Shown: one piece after another, positions 54,248-63,382 of the stretch
How the letters are laid out: each line of letters opens with the position of its first letter
Position numbering within the stretch: the stretch's first letter is position 1
Assembly (NCBI RefSeq): GCF_013280495.1
Contig: NZ_JABSSX010000003.1
Coordinates: 310,001-374,000, forward strand
Source of the DNA: Brevibacterium permense
GTDB taxonomy: Bacteria; Actinomycetota; Actinomycetes; Actinomycetales; Brevibacteriaceae
Reading direction: 5' to 3'
DNA: 64,000 nucleotides
Program-made: the position numbers and the translations under genes
Notes under the pieces: model-generated
Told to the model about the DNA's origin: nothing
Seen by the model: the letters and a program-made list of their open reading frames with translations, nothing else
The model's database searches: none

Positions 54248-54279
54248 AAGGGCCGCTGCGCATCAGCGCAGCGGCCCTT
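54248..54279 (+). terminator. Terminator of the uspA-hydrolase operon
   Basis: Perfect 14-base stem AAGGGCCGCTGCGC (54248-54261) / GCGCAGCGGCCCTT (54266-54279), loop ATCA, followed by CTCTT. Confidence 0.85.
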
Positions 54280-54299
54280 CTCTTAAACCGTGTTGGAGA

Positions 54300-54530
54300 T
54301 CAGCGGCGGGAGTCGCGTGCCCAGCGGTAGAGGATCGGCACGAGGAATGCGAAGCACGACGCGAGCAGACCACCCCAGAACACCCAGAATTCGGTTCCCT
54401 CAGGCGACGAGAACGAGGCTCCGAAAAGGTAGAGACCGAACAGGAAGAGCGCGAAGGCAAAGACGAAGACGATGACATCGGCGAACGATGCTGAATTGCG
54501 GGTTCTCTTCGGTGCAGCGATATCGGACAT
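54300..54530 (-). CDS. 76-residue membrane protein with two helices
   Basis: Starts MSDIAAPKRTRNSASFADVI, then two hydrophobic helices (about 18-40 and 48-67) and the basic end YRWARDSRR. GGAGGAG lies five bases before the ATG. Looks like a typical actinobacterial small membrane protein; no function known. Confidence 0.7.
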   Translation of the reverse strand: MSDIAAPKRTRNSASFADVIVFVFAFALFLFGLYLFGASFSSPEGTEFWVFWGGLLASCFAFLVPILYRWARDSRR

Positions 54531-54602
54531 GGTCTCCTCCGGCGATGTTTCTGGTGGTCAGCTGACTCTCAGCAACAGTCTACATCGCGTAGAGGACTTT
54601 GC

Positions 54603-55022
54603 TCATCCCCGGTCGTGGTCGGCGCTTCGCTCCGGGACCAGCCAACCGAGCAGTGCGGAGACGATCGAGACGATGATCGCGGCGAAGATGGCGGAGAAGA
54701 AGAACGAATCGATGGTGAACTCGAACGGCGTGAACCCGCTGAGCCAACTCGTCAGCGCGAGCATGATCGCGTTGATGACGATGGAGAACAGTCCCAGGGT
54801 CAGACACGTGATCGGGGCCGAGACGAAGCTGAGGATCGGTTTGATGAAGGCATTCGCCAGCCCGAAGATGAGACCGATGACGAGGTAGGAGATGATCATC
54901 GCCGGAATGGTTCCGGCCTGCTCCTCGACGACCCGATTCCCTGTGATCGTCACACCCGGCAGAATCCAGGCGGCCACCCAGATCGCACAGGCGTTGACGA
55001 TGACGCGAGACAAGAAGTTCAT
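54603..55022 (-). CDS. Phage-holin-like four-helix membrane protein (PF04020-like)
   Basis: 139 residues with four hydrophobic helices; NACAIWVAAWILPGVTI and GLANAFIKPILSFVSAPITC are typical of the chromosomal family labelled phage holin family 4 superfamily IV, which is not phage-derived in most actinobacteria. GAGG is placed nine bases before the ATG at 55022; an ATG three codons upstream directly abuts it. Function unknown. Confidence 0.8.
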   Translation of the reverse strand: MNFLSRVIVNACAIWVAAWILPGVTITGNRVVEEQAGTIPAMIISYLVIGLIFGLANAFIKPILSFVSAPITCLTLGLFSIVINAIMLALTSWLSGFTPFEFTIDSFFFSAIFAAIIVSIVSALLGWLVPERSADHDRG

Positions 55023-55274
55023 AGCCGTCATCCTCGCAGACCGATCTGCGTTCTTTCTGAGTCGAGGATGGGAATGAGGTCCGTGCCATGGTGATCAAAC
55101 TCAACGTCGCTTGGTGCACTGGCACTCGAATCGGATCGCCAAACACAGTAGCCTGAAGGTGAACCCCTCGGTTCGACTTTCTCAGACCAACAGCGTGCAC
55201 CTACCGAGTGATTTGATCCAGGTCACCACGGCGGCACGACCTCCCGGACGAGCGGGAGCAGAAACTGGATTGAT

Positions 55275-56585
55275 ATGACAGACAGCGACATACCCGCCTC
55301 GGCTCGGCGCACCACCGCGCAGCAGTCCTCACCGACTCTGTTCTCGGCAGTCGGCCGCAGCTACTTCCCGATAGCGTTCGTCGCGCGCATGCCGTTCGCC
55401 ATGATCGTCGTCGGTGTCCTCACCCTCGTCGTGGCCGGCCGCGGATCGCTCAGCCTCGGCGGAATCAACTCCGCCATGGTCGGACTGGGCACCGCCCTGT
55501 TCGGGTCCTTTATCGGGGCCGCCGCCGATCGCTGGGGACAGCGCTACGTGCTGCTCGTCGCCGGGATCCTCAACTGTGCGGCGTTGACCTTCATGGCATG
55601 GGTCGTCTTCAGCCCGCTGCCGGATTTCGTCGTGTTCATCGCAGCCTTTGCGATCGGTGCCACCTCACCTCAGGTCGCGCCGATGTCGCGGTCTCGCATC
55701 GTCGACATCGTCATGTCTGTGCTGCCCTTGGCGAGGCGGCCGAAGGTGCTCAATGCCACGATGGCCTACGAATCCGCCGCCGACGAGGTCATCTTCGTAT
55801 TCGGGCCCTTCCTCGTCGGACTTCTGGCGACTTTCTTCACACCGGTCGCGCCCATCATCGGAGCGATTGTGATGACGCTCGTCTTCGTCTCCGCCTTCGC
55901 GCTCCACCCGACGGGGCGGGCGCGGCAGACAGGGACGTCGAGCAGGCTCGGCGAGCGTGCTCCGGCCATGGACATGTTCACCGCCGGTGTCTTCGTCATC
56001 ATCCTCGGCGTCTTCGGCGTCGGGATGGTGTTCGGATCTACGCTCACTGCGCTCACCGCGCTGACCAACGATATCGGCCGACCGGAGGAAGCCGGTCTCA
56101 TCTACGGAGTCATGGGCATCGGCTCTGCGGTGCTGGCGATCTCGGTGGCGCTGTTCCCCTCTGCGTTCGCGCTGTGGGCGCGACTGCTGTGCTTCGCGCC
56201 CATCCTGGTCGCGGGATCGGTCATCCTCGCGTCGACGGAGTCGATGCCGATCATCGTCATGGCGCTGCTGCTCATGGGCACGGGAATCGGTCCGAGCCTC
56301 GTCACCCTCTTCAGCCTTGCCGCCGAACGCGCGCCGCTCGGTCGGTCGGCGACGGTGATGTCGATGGCGGGATCGGCGATCATCGTCGGCCAATCGGTGT
56401 CCTCGGCGATCAACGGAATCCTCGCCGAGGATCAGGGAACGGCCGTGGCGATGGCCGTCCCGGTGGCCGCCTCGGCGATCGTCCTGTGTGCCGGTGTCCT
56501 CAATCTGTTCGTCGGAAGGCGCCGCGATCGGAACCCTGACAAGCCGACACGGCAGCGCGTCAACGGAGCCGAAGAAGAGATCTGA
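55275..56585 (+). CDS. MFS transporter
   Basis: 436 residues, twelve predicted helices. The loop 2-3 motif is GAAADRWGQRYVLLVAG. Drug or metabolite exporter class; substrate unknown. GGAG about 15 bases ahead of the ATG is distant. The last 25 residues are charged and cytoplasmic. A POT transporter gene follows in the same direction. Confidence 0.87.
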   Translation: MTDSDIPASARRTTAQQSSPTLFSAVGRSYFPIAFVARMPFAMIVVGVLTLVVAGRGSLSLGGINSAMVGLGTALFGSFIGAAADRWGQRYVLLVAGILNCAALTFMAWVVFSPLPDFVVFIAAFAIGATSPQVAPMSRSRIVDIVMSVLPLARRPKVLNATMAYESAADEVIFVFGPFLVGLLATFFTPVAPIIGAIVMTLVFVSAFALHPTGRARQTGTSSRLGERAPAMDMFTAGVFVIILGVFGVGMVFGSTLTALTALTNDIGRPEEAGLIYGVMGIGSAVLAISVALFPSAFALWARLLCFAPILVAGSVILASTESMPIIVMALLLMGTGIGPSLVTLFSLAAERAPLGRSATVMSMAGSAIIVGQSVSSAINGILAEDQGTAVAMAVPVAASAIVLCAGVLNLFVGRRRDRNPDKPTRQRVNGAEEEI

Positions 56586-56732
56586 ATCACTCCGACTTTC
56601 CGCTTTTCGGGACGTCGTGTCCCAGGCATTGCCAGGTATGACCACGGCAAAACCGAGGAGTAGGATGTCCGCTGGTCCATCGTGAAGTGCGCCACGGATC
56701 GTGGCCTCTCACACCACTACGGAAAGCACACA

Positions 56733-58202
56733 ATGTCTTCAAGCACCTCGACGACCGAGGCCGTCCGCAGCGATACCCGCTTCTTCGGACACCCTCTGCC
56801 GCTCATGCAGCTGTTCAGCCTGGAACTGTGGGAGCGATTCTCCTACTACGGGATGAATGGCATCCTTGCCCTCTACCTCTACTTCAGCGTCACTGACGGC
56901 GGCATGGGGATGGAGCAGGGTACGGCATTTGGGATCGTCGGTGCGTATGGCGGCGCGGTCTTCCTCGCCACGATCCTCGGCGCCTGGGTCGCCGACCGGC
57001 TGGCGGGAGCGGAGAAGGTCCTCTTCTACTCAGCCGTCATCATCATGGTCGGTCACATCTGCCTGGCTTTCATCCCCGGCTTCGGGGGAGTGGCGGTCGG
57101 CCTCATCCTCGTCGCCCTCGGATCCGGCGGTCTCAAGGCGAACGCCTCGGCACTGGTCGGTGAACTCTACGAAGAGAAGGACCCGCGTCGTGACGCCGGC
57201 TTCACCATCTTCTACATGGGCGTGAACATCGGAGCCTTGTTCGGACCGCTCATCACCGGTCTGCTGCAGTCGAACATCGGCTTCCACTTCGGATTCGGGG
57301 CCGCCGCGGTGGGCATGGCACTCGGTCTCGTCATCTACCTCACCGGCCGCAAGAATCTGCCGCCGGAGTCGCGCGTCGCGGTCAACCCGCTGCCGAAGAA
57401 CAAGCTCTACCTCTTCATCGTGGCCGTCGTGGTCGTCATTCTGCTCGCCGTCATTCTGTGGATGACGAAGATCGCCAACCCCGAGAACCTCGATTGGTGG
57501 ATCGCCGGAATCTCTGCCGGTGCGGCCGCCTGCTACTTCATCGTCATGTACACCTCGTCGCAGACGAATGGCGACGAGCGCTCCCGCGTCCTCGCCTATA
57601 TCCCTTTCTTCATCACCGTCGTCATCTTCTGGTCGATGTACCAGCAGATCTTCGGAGTGCTGACCGGGTACTCGGATACCCAGCTCAACCGGTCGATCTT
57701 CGGATGGGAGATGCCGATCAACTGGATCCAGCTGATCCCTGCGTTCTTCGTCATCGTCTTCGCCCCGCTGTTCGCGACGATGTGGATGAGGCTCGGACCC
57801 AAGCAGATCTCGACACCGGTCAAGGCCGGACTGTCTCTCGTGCTCATCGGCATCGGCTTCCTCATGTTCCTGCCCTTTGCTGAGGCCGGCCCCAATGAGA
57901 CTCCGCTGCTGTGGGTGGCTCTCACCCTGGCAGTGTTCGTCTTCGGTGAGCTGCTCATCTCGCCGGTGGGCCTGTCGTTCTCCACCAAGGTCGCTCCGAA
58001 GGTCTTCCAGTCGCAGATGATCGCCGTGTTCTTCCTCGCCTCGGGTGTCGGCACGGCACTGTCCGGTGTGCTCGGCGGGTACTTCGACACCGCCAACCAG
58101 ACACCGTACTGGCTGTCGGTCGGCGGATCGTCGGTCGTGCTCGGCCTGCTCGCTCTGACGCTGACGAAGCCGATGCTGGGGCTGCTGCGCGGAATCCGCT
58201 GA
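56733..58202 (+). CDS. POT-family proton-dependent oligopeptide transporter
   Basis: 489 residues with 14 predicted helices. The ExxERFxYY proton-coupling motif is present as ELWERFSYYGM in helix 1, and the PTR2 signature region lies at DAGFTIFYMGVNIGALFGPL. Imports di- and tripeptides with protons. Start ATG 56733 has GGAAAG six bases before it. TAGGAT at 56661-56666 is a likely -10 box. Confidence 0.93.
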   Translation: MSSSTSTTEAVRSDTRFFGHPLPLMQLFSLELWERFSYYGMNGILALYLYFSVTDGGMGMEQGTAFGIVGAYGGAVFLATILGAWVADRLAGAEKVLFYSAVIIMVGHICLAFIPGFGGVAVGLILVALGSGGLKANASALVGELYEEKDPRRDAGFTIFYMGVNIGALFGPLITGLLQSNIGFHFGFGAAAVGMALGLVIYLTGRKNLPPESRVAVNPLPKNKLYLFIVAVVVVILLAVILWMTKIANPENLDWWIAGISAGAAACYFIVMYTSSQTNGDERSRVLAYIPFFITVVIFWSMYQQIFGVLTGYSDTQLNRSIFGWEMPINWIQLIPAFFVIVFAPLFATMWMRLGPKQISTPVKAGLSLVLIGIGFLMFLPFAEAGPNETPLLWVALTLAVFVFGELLISPVGLSFSTKVAPKVFQSQMIAVFFLASGVGTALSGVLGGYFDTANQTPYWLSVGGSSVVLGLLALTLTKPMLGLLRGIR

Positions 58203-58233
58203 TTCAGTAGCTTCGCGCATAGCCAGCGCAGCT

Positions 58234-58273
58234 CGAAAGGCCCCTGGGAGCCGCCGACTCACGGGGGCCTTCG
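58234..58273 (+). terminator. Terminator of the POT gene
   Basis: CGAAAGGCCCC (58234-58244) and GGGGCCTTCG (58264-58273) pair over ten bases with one bulged A, about 30 bases past the stop. Confidence 0.6.
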
Positions 58274-58385
58274 GCGTCTCCGGGCGGACTTTCCTCGCCC
58301 GCAGTGTCGATTCAGCGTATTGCAGCCCGAGGGTGTGGTCGGACGGGTGAGGGGTGCCGGAGCAACGGTGTGCATTGATGCTAGT

Positions 58386-58455
58386 GGGAGGCCGTGCGGC
58401 CGACGGGAGGGCGTGCTGCCGACGGGAGGGCGTGCTGCCGACGGGAGGGCGTGAC
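58386..58455. repeat. 19-base tandem repeat, about 3.7 copies
   Basis: The unit GCCGACGGGAGGGCGTGCT is present at 58399-58417 and 58418-58436, with a third copy at 58437-58455 differing at its last two bases and a partial degenerate copy at 58386-58398. Confidence 0.9.
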
Positions 58456-58524
58456 GCTGGCTGGGCGAATCGCAAGCACAGCGCCGCACAACGGCGGCGA
58501 GCGCGTGTGACCCGACCCCCGAGG

Positions 58525-58558
58525 CAGACGCCGATGAAGATCAGACGCCGATGAAGAT
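58525..58558. repeat. 17-base tandem duplication at the 3' end of the CPBP-like gene
   Basis: CAGACGCCGATGAAGAT occurs at 58525-58541 and 58542-58558, directly adjacent; the stop codon of the gene on the minus strand lies across the junction. Confidence 0.85.
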
Positions 58559-59389
58559 GGGCAGCGCGTCAGGGTGGTGGGCGTGGACGATCGTGAGGAA
58601 CACGAGCGCGTCGAAGAGCAGATGCACCGTGACCGTATAAGGCAGCGACTTCGTGCGGGTGAAGATGAAGGCCTGCACGAGCGCGAAGGGGATCGTCAGC
58701 AGCGGACCGATCGACCGGTAGCCGAGTTCCCAGAGGAACGAGACGAAGATGATCGTGGTGAATGCGTTCGCAGTCCAGAACGAGAAGTGTTTGCGCAGGA
58801 GCGCGAAGACCGTGCAGATGAAGAACAGTTCGTCCCAGATGCCTACGGCGTTGACCCCGAAGAACAGACGGATGATCTCTGACCAGTTCGTCAGCGGAGG
58901 CCAGTTGAGGTAGACCCCGGTGCGCATGAAGTATTGCGGCAGCACTGCCCACGCGACCACAACGACGAAGACCAGCCAAGCCCACTCCAGCCGCGACCAC
59001 GGCCGGCCGCGACGCAGCGGAAACTGGATCGTCTTGTCTTCGAACACGTAACGAGTCACGAGCCAAGGTCCGATGACGACGGCGGAGAGCACAACGCCCA
59101 TGCGTGCGATGTTCGACCACGAGATATCGGCCTCGACCGATATCGCCGAGATGAGAGCGAGACACGCGGCGATGATGCTGAGGTCTCTGGCGAAACTCCG
59201 ATTGACACTCCACACGATGATCAGCGCCACGAGCATCGGGACGTACCCGAAGGCACGGACCTGCGGAAACGTCGATCCCACACCGAAGAGCACAACTGCC
59301 GAGACCGCCAGCAAAGCAGCCGCAACGGCCTCCCAGCTGAGCGGTTTCAACTGCGAGGATTCGATGGTTACTGCTCGGTCAGTGTCCAC
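58541..59389 (-). CDS. CPBP (CAAX-protease-like) membrane protein with incomplete active site
   Basis: 282 residues with about eight hydrophobic helices and an ABI/CPBP arrangement: IWDELFFICTVFALL at the first motif (EExxxR expected), FVSFLWELGYRS at the second (FxxxH expected) and VHLLFDALVFL at the third. The first Glu is replaced by Asp, the Arg is absent and the second-motif His is missing, so proteolysis is uncertain. Start: GTG at 59389, seven bases after TACAGT (minus strand, 59397-59402), predicting a leaderless message; the upstream frame is Arg-rich and implausible. Confidence 0.72.
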   Translation of the reverse strand: MDTDRAVTIESSQLKPLSWEAVAAALLAVSAVVLFGVGSTFPQVRAFGYVPMLVALIIVWSVNRSFARDLSIIAACLALISAISVEADISWSNIARMGVVLSAVVIGPWLVTRYVFEDKTIQFPLRRGRPWSRLEWAWLVFVVVVAWAVLPQYFMRTGVYLNWPPLTNWSEIIRLFFGVNAVGIWDELFFICTVFALLRKHFSFWTANAFTTIIFVSFLWELGYRSIGPLLTIPFALVQAFIFTRTKSLPYTVTVHLLFDALVFLTIVHAHHPDALPIFIGV

Positions 59390-59509
59390 GCTCCACACTG
59401 TAGACGAACCCGGCCCGAGCCGCACCGGATCTTCGGCAAGTGCCGCACCGGATCTTCGCGTCCGGCTGGGCCGAATCACCAGTAGGATCGGAGCGAGGGA
59501 AGGACATCA

Positions 59510-60727
59510 TTGGACCCAGAGGACTACTCCGAGCTCATCGCCGAACTGGCACCGAATCGCCACACCGAGACGACGTCGGTACGCGGCGCCGTCGGTCGCA
59601 CCACGGCAATGGACATCAGAGCTCCGCGATCGGTGCCCGACTTCGCCGCTTCGGCGATGGATGGTTTCGCCCTCGACGGCGAGGCCTTGAGCTCCGCCCG
59701 CGACGGGAATGCCATTCGAATCGTCGGTGACACTCCCGCCGGACATTCCGCCGTCGCGCTCCAGACGGGATGCGCTGTGCGCGTGATGACAGGTGCTCCC
59801 GTTCCCTCCGGCGCCGAGGCGGTCGTCCCCGTCGAGCTCACCGACGCTCAGCAGACCGGGCCGGCTCCCGAAGCCGTCCGAATCGACTCCCTTCCCGAGT
59901 CAGTGCCTCCTGAGTGGAACATCCGCGCGATCGGCGAGGACATGAACCGAGGGGACATCATCCTGACCGCCGGGGAGCGGATCACCTCGGCCGGGGTCGG
60001 CGTGCTGGCGATGCTCGGCATCACCGAGATCGACGTTGTCCGCAGACCCCGCATCGGTCTGGTCGTCACCGGAGACGAAATCCAGGGCACCGATCAGACA
60101 GGCGAGAGCCGCACCGAGGCGGCCGCCGCCGCGATCTTCAACTCGAACCTGCCGATGCTCGCCGCCGCAGTCCGCGGTTTCGGAGCCGAACCCATCGAAG
60201 CCACGTGCAGCGACGACGGCGACGAGCTGCGCGGTGTGCTCACGACGATGAGCACCGAGGCCGACCTCGTGGTGACGACCGGAGGTATCAGCGCCGGTGC
60301 CTTCGAAGTCGTCCGTCAGGTCCTGGAACCCGATTATTCGACATTCCGCCGACTGGCTATGCGACCCGGATCTCCTCAGGGATTCGGGCGCTTCGGCACA
60401 CTGCCGCTCATCCATCTGCCCGGCACTCCACAGGGAGCATTCGTCGCCTTCCACCTCTTCGTCGGTTCGCTGCTGGCCGGGAAGAGTCTGCGACAGAGAT
60501 GGCGGAAGGGAATTCTCGCAGGCACCGACCTGCGACCACACGGAAACGCCGTCACCTTCCGTCCCGGCACCTTCACCGAATCGGGTGAGATCCTTCCCGC
60601 CGACCAGGCCAGGCTTCCGAACTTCGCCACGGCCGATGTGATCATCAGAATCCCTGCCGGCACCGATACCCCGCATGGTTCAGCAGACCTGTGCGCAGCC
60701 ACGGCGGTCGACTACCTCGAGTGCTGA
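59510..60727 (+). CDS. moeA: Molybdopterin molybdenumtransferase MoeA
   Basis: 405 residues; inserts molybdate into adenylylated molybdopterin. Domains I-IV: AMDGFALD near residue 50, MTGAPVPSGAEAVVPVE, then the MogA-like fold with VVTGDEIQG and TTGGISAGAFEVV, and RPGSPQGFG with LPGTPQGAFV. TTG start at 59510 with GAAGGA ahead and TAGGAT (59483-59488) as -10 box. Second moeA in the window at 63383. moeB follows within about 35 bases. Confidence 0.92.
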   Translation: MDPEDYSELIAELAPNRHTETTSVRGAVGRTTAMDIRAPRSVPDFAASAMDGFALDGEALSSARDGNAIRIVGDTPAGHSAVALQTGCAVRVMTGAPVPSGAEAVVPVELTDAQQTGPAPEAVRIDSLPESVPPEWNIRAIGEDMNRGDIILTAGERITSAGVGVLAMLGITEIDVVRRPRIGLVVTGDEIQGTDQTGESRTEAAAAAIFNSNLPMLAAAVRGFGAEPIEATCSDDGDELRGVLTTMSTEADLVVTTGGISAGAFEVVRQVLEPDYSTFRRLAMRPGSPQGFGRFGTLPLIHLPGTPQGAFVAFHLFVGSLLAGKSLRQRWRKGILAGTDLRPHGNAVTFRPGTFTESGEILPADQARLPNFATADVIIRIPAGTDTPHGSADLCAATAVDYLEC

Positions 60728-60759
60728 TGCCGTCCGCCCTGTCGGATTATGATGGGGCC

Positions 60760-61974
60760 ATGTCCACTTCATCGCTCGGCACTGCCGACCGGACCCGATA
60801 CGTTCGGCAGATCCGACTGTCCGGATTCGGCGAAAGAGCGCAGGCGGCGCTGCTCGACTCACACGTGCTCGTCATCGGTGCCGGGGGACTCGGCGCTCCG
60901 ATTCTCAGCTATCTTGCGGCCGCGGGCATCGGCACGATCACCGTGGTCGACCCCGATGTCGTCGAACTGAGCAATCTGCATCGGCAGGTCATCCACGCCG
61001 AGGCGGCCATCGGCACTCGTAAGATCGATTCCGCTCAGCAGCGGATGACCGGGATCAATTCGTCGATCGAGGTCCGCACGATTCCGCAGCTGCTCACTCC
61101 GGTCAACGCTCTCGAACTCTTCGAAGGCGTCGACATCGTCGTCGACGGCAGCGACAACTTCGCCACCCGCTACCTCGCCAATGATGCCTGTGAGATCCTC
61201 GGAATCCCTCTCGTCTGGGGCACGATCCTCGGCTTCGACGGCCAGGTCGCCGTCTTCGACGCCGAACGCGGCGCCACCCTGCGCGATCTCTATCCCGAGG
61301 TTCCCGCTCCGGGCAGTGTGCCCGACTGCTCGGTCGCCGGAGTCCTCGGGCCCCTGTGCGGAAGCATCGGATCGGCCATGGCGATGGAGGCCATCAAGGT
61401 ACTCACCGGAATCGGCACACCGCTCTACAACAGCGTGGCCGTCCACAGCAGCCTCGACGCGGGCTGGGAGACTGTCCCGGTCCGGCCGATTCCCGGCAGG
61501 CCTCCGGTCACCGACCTCGAGCAGCATCGCGGCGACTACGCCCAGCACACGTTCGACTCTTTGAGCACCGACTACGACACGGCAGAGAGTGCAAAAGGCT
61601 CGACCTCAAGGGAGAACCTTCTGGGACCGGCCACCGTCACCTGGGCGGAGGCCGAAGCCGACTCCATCCTCGTCGACATCCGCGATGACGATGAGGTCGC
61701 CTCGGGGATGGTCCCGGGTGCCGTTCACATTCCGATGGACGAACTGCTCGCCGACCCGAGCCGGCTGCCGAACCTCGAGGCGACGAACACAACTGACGTC
61801 TCCGCCTTCTCTGATGCCGCCCCAGCACAGTCGCACGGTATCGCCCTCTATTGCCGGTCGGGAGTGCGCTCGGCGAAGACCGCCGCGCAGCTGCGCTCGC
61901 ACGGCACCGCGGTGACCTCGGTCAACGGCGGATATCTCGCCTATCTGTCACAGGCGCCTCCACAGCAGAGCTGA
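60760..61974 (+). CDS. moeB: MoeB/MoeZ-type adenylyltransferase-rhodanese fusion
   Basis: 404 residues. E1-like ThiF domain (1-265) with RYVRQIRL, VIGAGGLGAPILSYLAAAG and DGSDNFATRYLAND, then a C-terminal rhodanese with C365 in LYCRSGVRS. It activates the C-terminal glycine of MoaD and may deliver sulfur, like mycobacterial MoeZ. Start ATG 60760 is exactly six bases after TATGAT (60748-60753) with no usual ribosome binding site, so probably leaderless; the upstream frame overlaps moeA. Confidence 0.92.
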   Translation: MSTSSLGTADRTRYVRQIRLSGFGERAQAALLDSHVLVIGAGGLGAPILSYLAAAGIGTITVVDPDVVELSNLHRQVIHAEAAIGTRKIDSAQQRMTGINSSIEVRTIPQLLTPVNALELFEGVDIVVDGSDNFATRYLANDACEILGIPLVWGTILGFDGQVAVFDAERGATLRDLYPEVPAPGSVPDCSVAGVLGPLCGSIGSAMAMEAIKVLTGIGTPLYNSVAVHSSLDAGWETVPVRPIPGRPPVTDLEQHRGDYAQHTFDSLSTDYDTAESAKGSTSRENLLGPATVTWAEAEADSILVDIRDDDEVASGMVPGAVHIPMDELLADPSRLPNLEATNTTDVSAFSDAAPAQSHGIALYCRSGVRSAKTAAQLRSHGTAVTSVNGGYLAYLSQAPPQQS

Positions 61975-62006
61975 CGAGGCTTCAACCGACCTCGCCGCTC
62001 AAGGTC

Positions 62007-62252
62007 CTACCCGCCGGCGAACGGCGGGAGGACATCGACGGTGTCACCGTCGGACAGTTTCACGGACCGATCGGTGGCTGCCACCGAATTGACGAGGAAG
62101 CTCGAGCGCGACAGCACGGTCGCGGCTTGGGGGTCGGCCGCCTCGGCGAGGGTCGTGACGAGCTCATCGACGGACCCGGCACGGACCTGTGATTCTCGGG
62201 CGCCGAAGGCCTCCCGGGCTGCGGCGAAGAACCGAACGGTGATGGTGGGCAC
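62007..62252 (-). CDS. moaD: MoaD, small sulfur-carrier subunit of molybdopterin synthase
   Basis: 81 residues, ubiquitin-like, beginning MPTITVRFFAAAREAFGARE and ending in the essential Gly-Gly (LPPFAGG). GTG start directly after the moaA stop codon, with GGAGGA at the moaA end. Partner of MoaE, which is not in the window. Convergent with moeB, which would adenylylate it. Confidence 0.93.
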   Translation of the reverse strand: MPTITVRFFAAAREAFGARESQVRAGSVDELVTTLAEAADPQAATVLSRSSFLVNSVAATDRSVKLSDGDTVDVLPPFAGG

Positions 62253-63341
62253 TTATCCTCCGATGGCGCTCATGGGTCGTTGTGGCTGCTCGAATGATTC
62301 CGTGTCCATCCCATGACCGGCGAGCTTCTTCCAGTGCGCACCCTTCCACAGGTTCGCAATCGATTCGTCGGAGGCGCCATCGCGCATCGCCGTGAGCAGA
62401 TCGACCTCGGTGCGGGAGAACAGGCAGGTGCGCACACGTCCCTCCGCGGTCAGCCGGGTGCGAGTGCAGTCTGCGCAGAAGGGGCGCGTGACCGAAGCGA
62501 TGACGCCGACAGTGCCGAGGATCGAATCGGGACGGCGTCGATCGGCGACGAGGAACTTCTCGGCCGGGGCCCCGTTCCGCGGGGCCGAATCCGGGGTGAG
62601 CACGAATCGGGGTTCGAGGAGGGCGAAGATGTCGGCGGCGGTGATCATCGACGTCCGCTCCCAGGAATGTCCGGCGTCCAGGGGCATCTGTTCGATGAAC
62701 CGCAGGCTGAGATCCTGTTCGAGACACCACTGCAGCAGATCAGGAGCCTGTGCATCGTTGACTCCCGGCAGCAGCACGGCGTTGATCTTCACAGGGCTGA
62801 GGCCGGCGGCTTTCGCCCCGTCGATGCCCTCGAGCACACGTTTGAGGAACGGGCGCCGGGTCATGGTCGCGAAGGTCTCCGCATCGATCGTGTCGAGAGA
62901 GACGTTGATGCGATCCAGTCCCGCCTCTTTCAGCCCCGCGGCGCGTTTGTCCAGACCGATCGCGTTCGTCGTCAGGGCGATGTTCGGTCGCGGTTCCAGT
63001 GCCGCGACACCGGCGATGATCTCGTTGATGTCCTTGCGGGTCAGGGGTTCGCCGCCGGTGAATCGGACCTGGTCGACGCCGAACTTCTCCACGGCGATGC
63101 GGACGAAGCGGACGATCTCGTCGCCGGACATTGCGGAGTCGCGGGACATGAACTCGACGCCCTCTTCCGGCATGCAGTAGGTGCAGCGCAGATTGCAGAA
63201 GTCCGTGAGGGAGATACGGAGGTCGCGGGCCCGGCGATCGAAGGTGTCGAGCAACGAGTTCTCATTGTGAGCGGTGAACTCCTCGCCCGGGTCGACCGTC
63301 GGAGTTCTCAGCACCGGCATGGGCAGGCCGATCTTCTCCAT
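62253..63341 (-). CDS. moaA: GTP 3',8-cyclase MoaA (radical SAM)
   Basis: 362 residues; first step of molybdenum cofactor synthesis. N-terminal radical-SAM cluster C49-x3-C53-x2-C56 (FCNLRCTYCM), SAM-binding FTGGEPL, and the C-terminal cluster in FCADCTRTRLTAEGRVRTC; it ends in the conserved Gly-Gly. AAGGAGG precedes the ATG at 63341. Co-transcribed with moaD. Confidence 0.96.
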   Translation of the reverse strand: MEKIGLPMPVLRTPTVDPGEEFTAHNENSLLDTFDRRARDLRISLTDFCNLRCTYCMPEEGVEFMSRDSAMSGDEIVRFVRIAVEKFGVDQVRFTGGEPLTRKDINEIIAGVAALEPRPNIALTTNAIGLDKRAAGLKEAGLDRINVSLDTIDAETFATMTRRPFLKRVLEGIDGAKAAGLSPVKINAVLLPGVNDAQAPDLLQWCLEQDLSLRFIEQMPLDAGHSWERTSMITAADIFALLEPRFVLTPDSAPRNGAPAEKFLVADRRRPDSILGTVGVIASVTRPFCADCTRTRLTAEGRVRTCLFSRTEVDLLTAMRDGASDESIANLWKGAHWKKLAGHGMDTESFEQPQRPMSAIGG

Positions 63342-63370
63342 TGCGTCATCCTCCTTGAAAAGCGTGTCGA

Positions 63371-63376
63371 TATCAT
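63371..63376 (+). promoter_or_regulatory. -10 box of the second moeA
   Basis: TATCAT ends six bases before the ATG at 63383; no Shine-Dalgarno sequence in between, so the message is probably leaderless. Confidence 0.55.
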
Positions 63377-63382
63377 CGTCCC

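Larger units (their letters stand above)
58203..58540. other. Intergenic stretch holding a terminator and tandem repeats
   Basis: No gene seen. Contents: the POT terminator, then the 19-base tandem repeat at 58386-58455, then part of a 17-base duplication at 58525-58558. Confidence 0.55.

Noticed and set aside
54603..55022. Prophage holin
   Set aside because: The four-helix family is named after holins, but no phage lysis, structural or integrase gene is nearby and the family is normally chromosomal.
58386..58455. Possible CRISPR array
   Set aside because: The 19-base units are directly adjacent with no unique spacers, and no cas genes are near.
57030..58475. Open frame antisense to the POT transporter (481 codons)
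   Set aside because: Arg/Asp/Glu/His-rich mirror frame that also reads through the tandem repeats and terminator.
62010..62028. Hairpin CCCGCCG/CGGCGGG as terminator between moeB and moaD
   Set aside because: It lies inside the last codons of moaD and has a short stem; no evidence that it works as a terminator.
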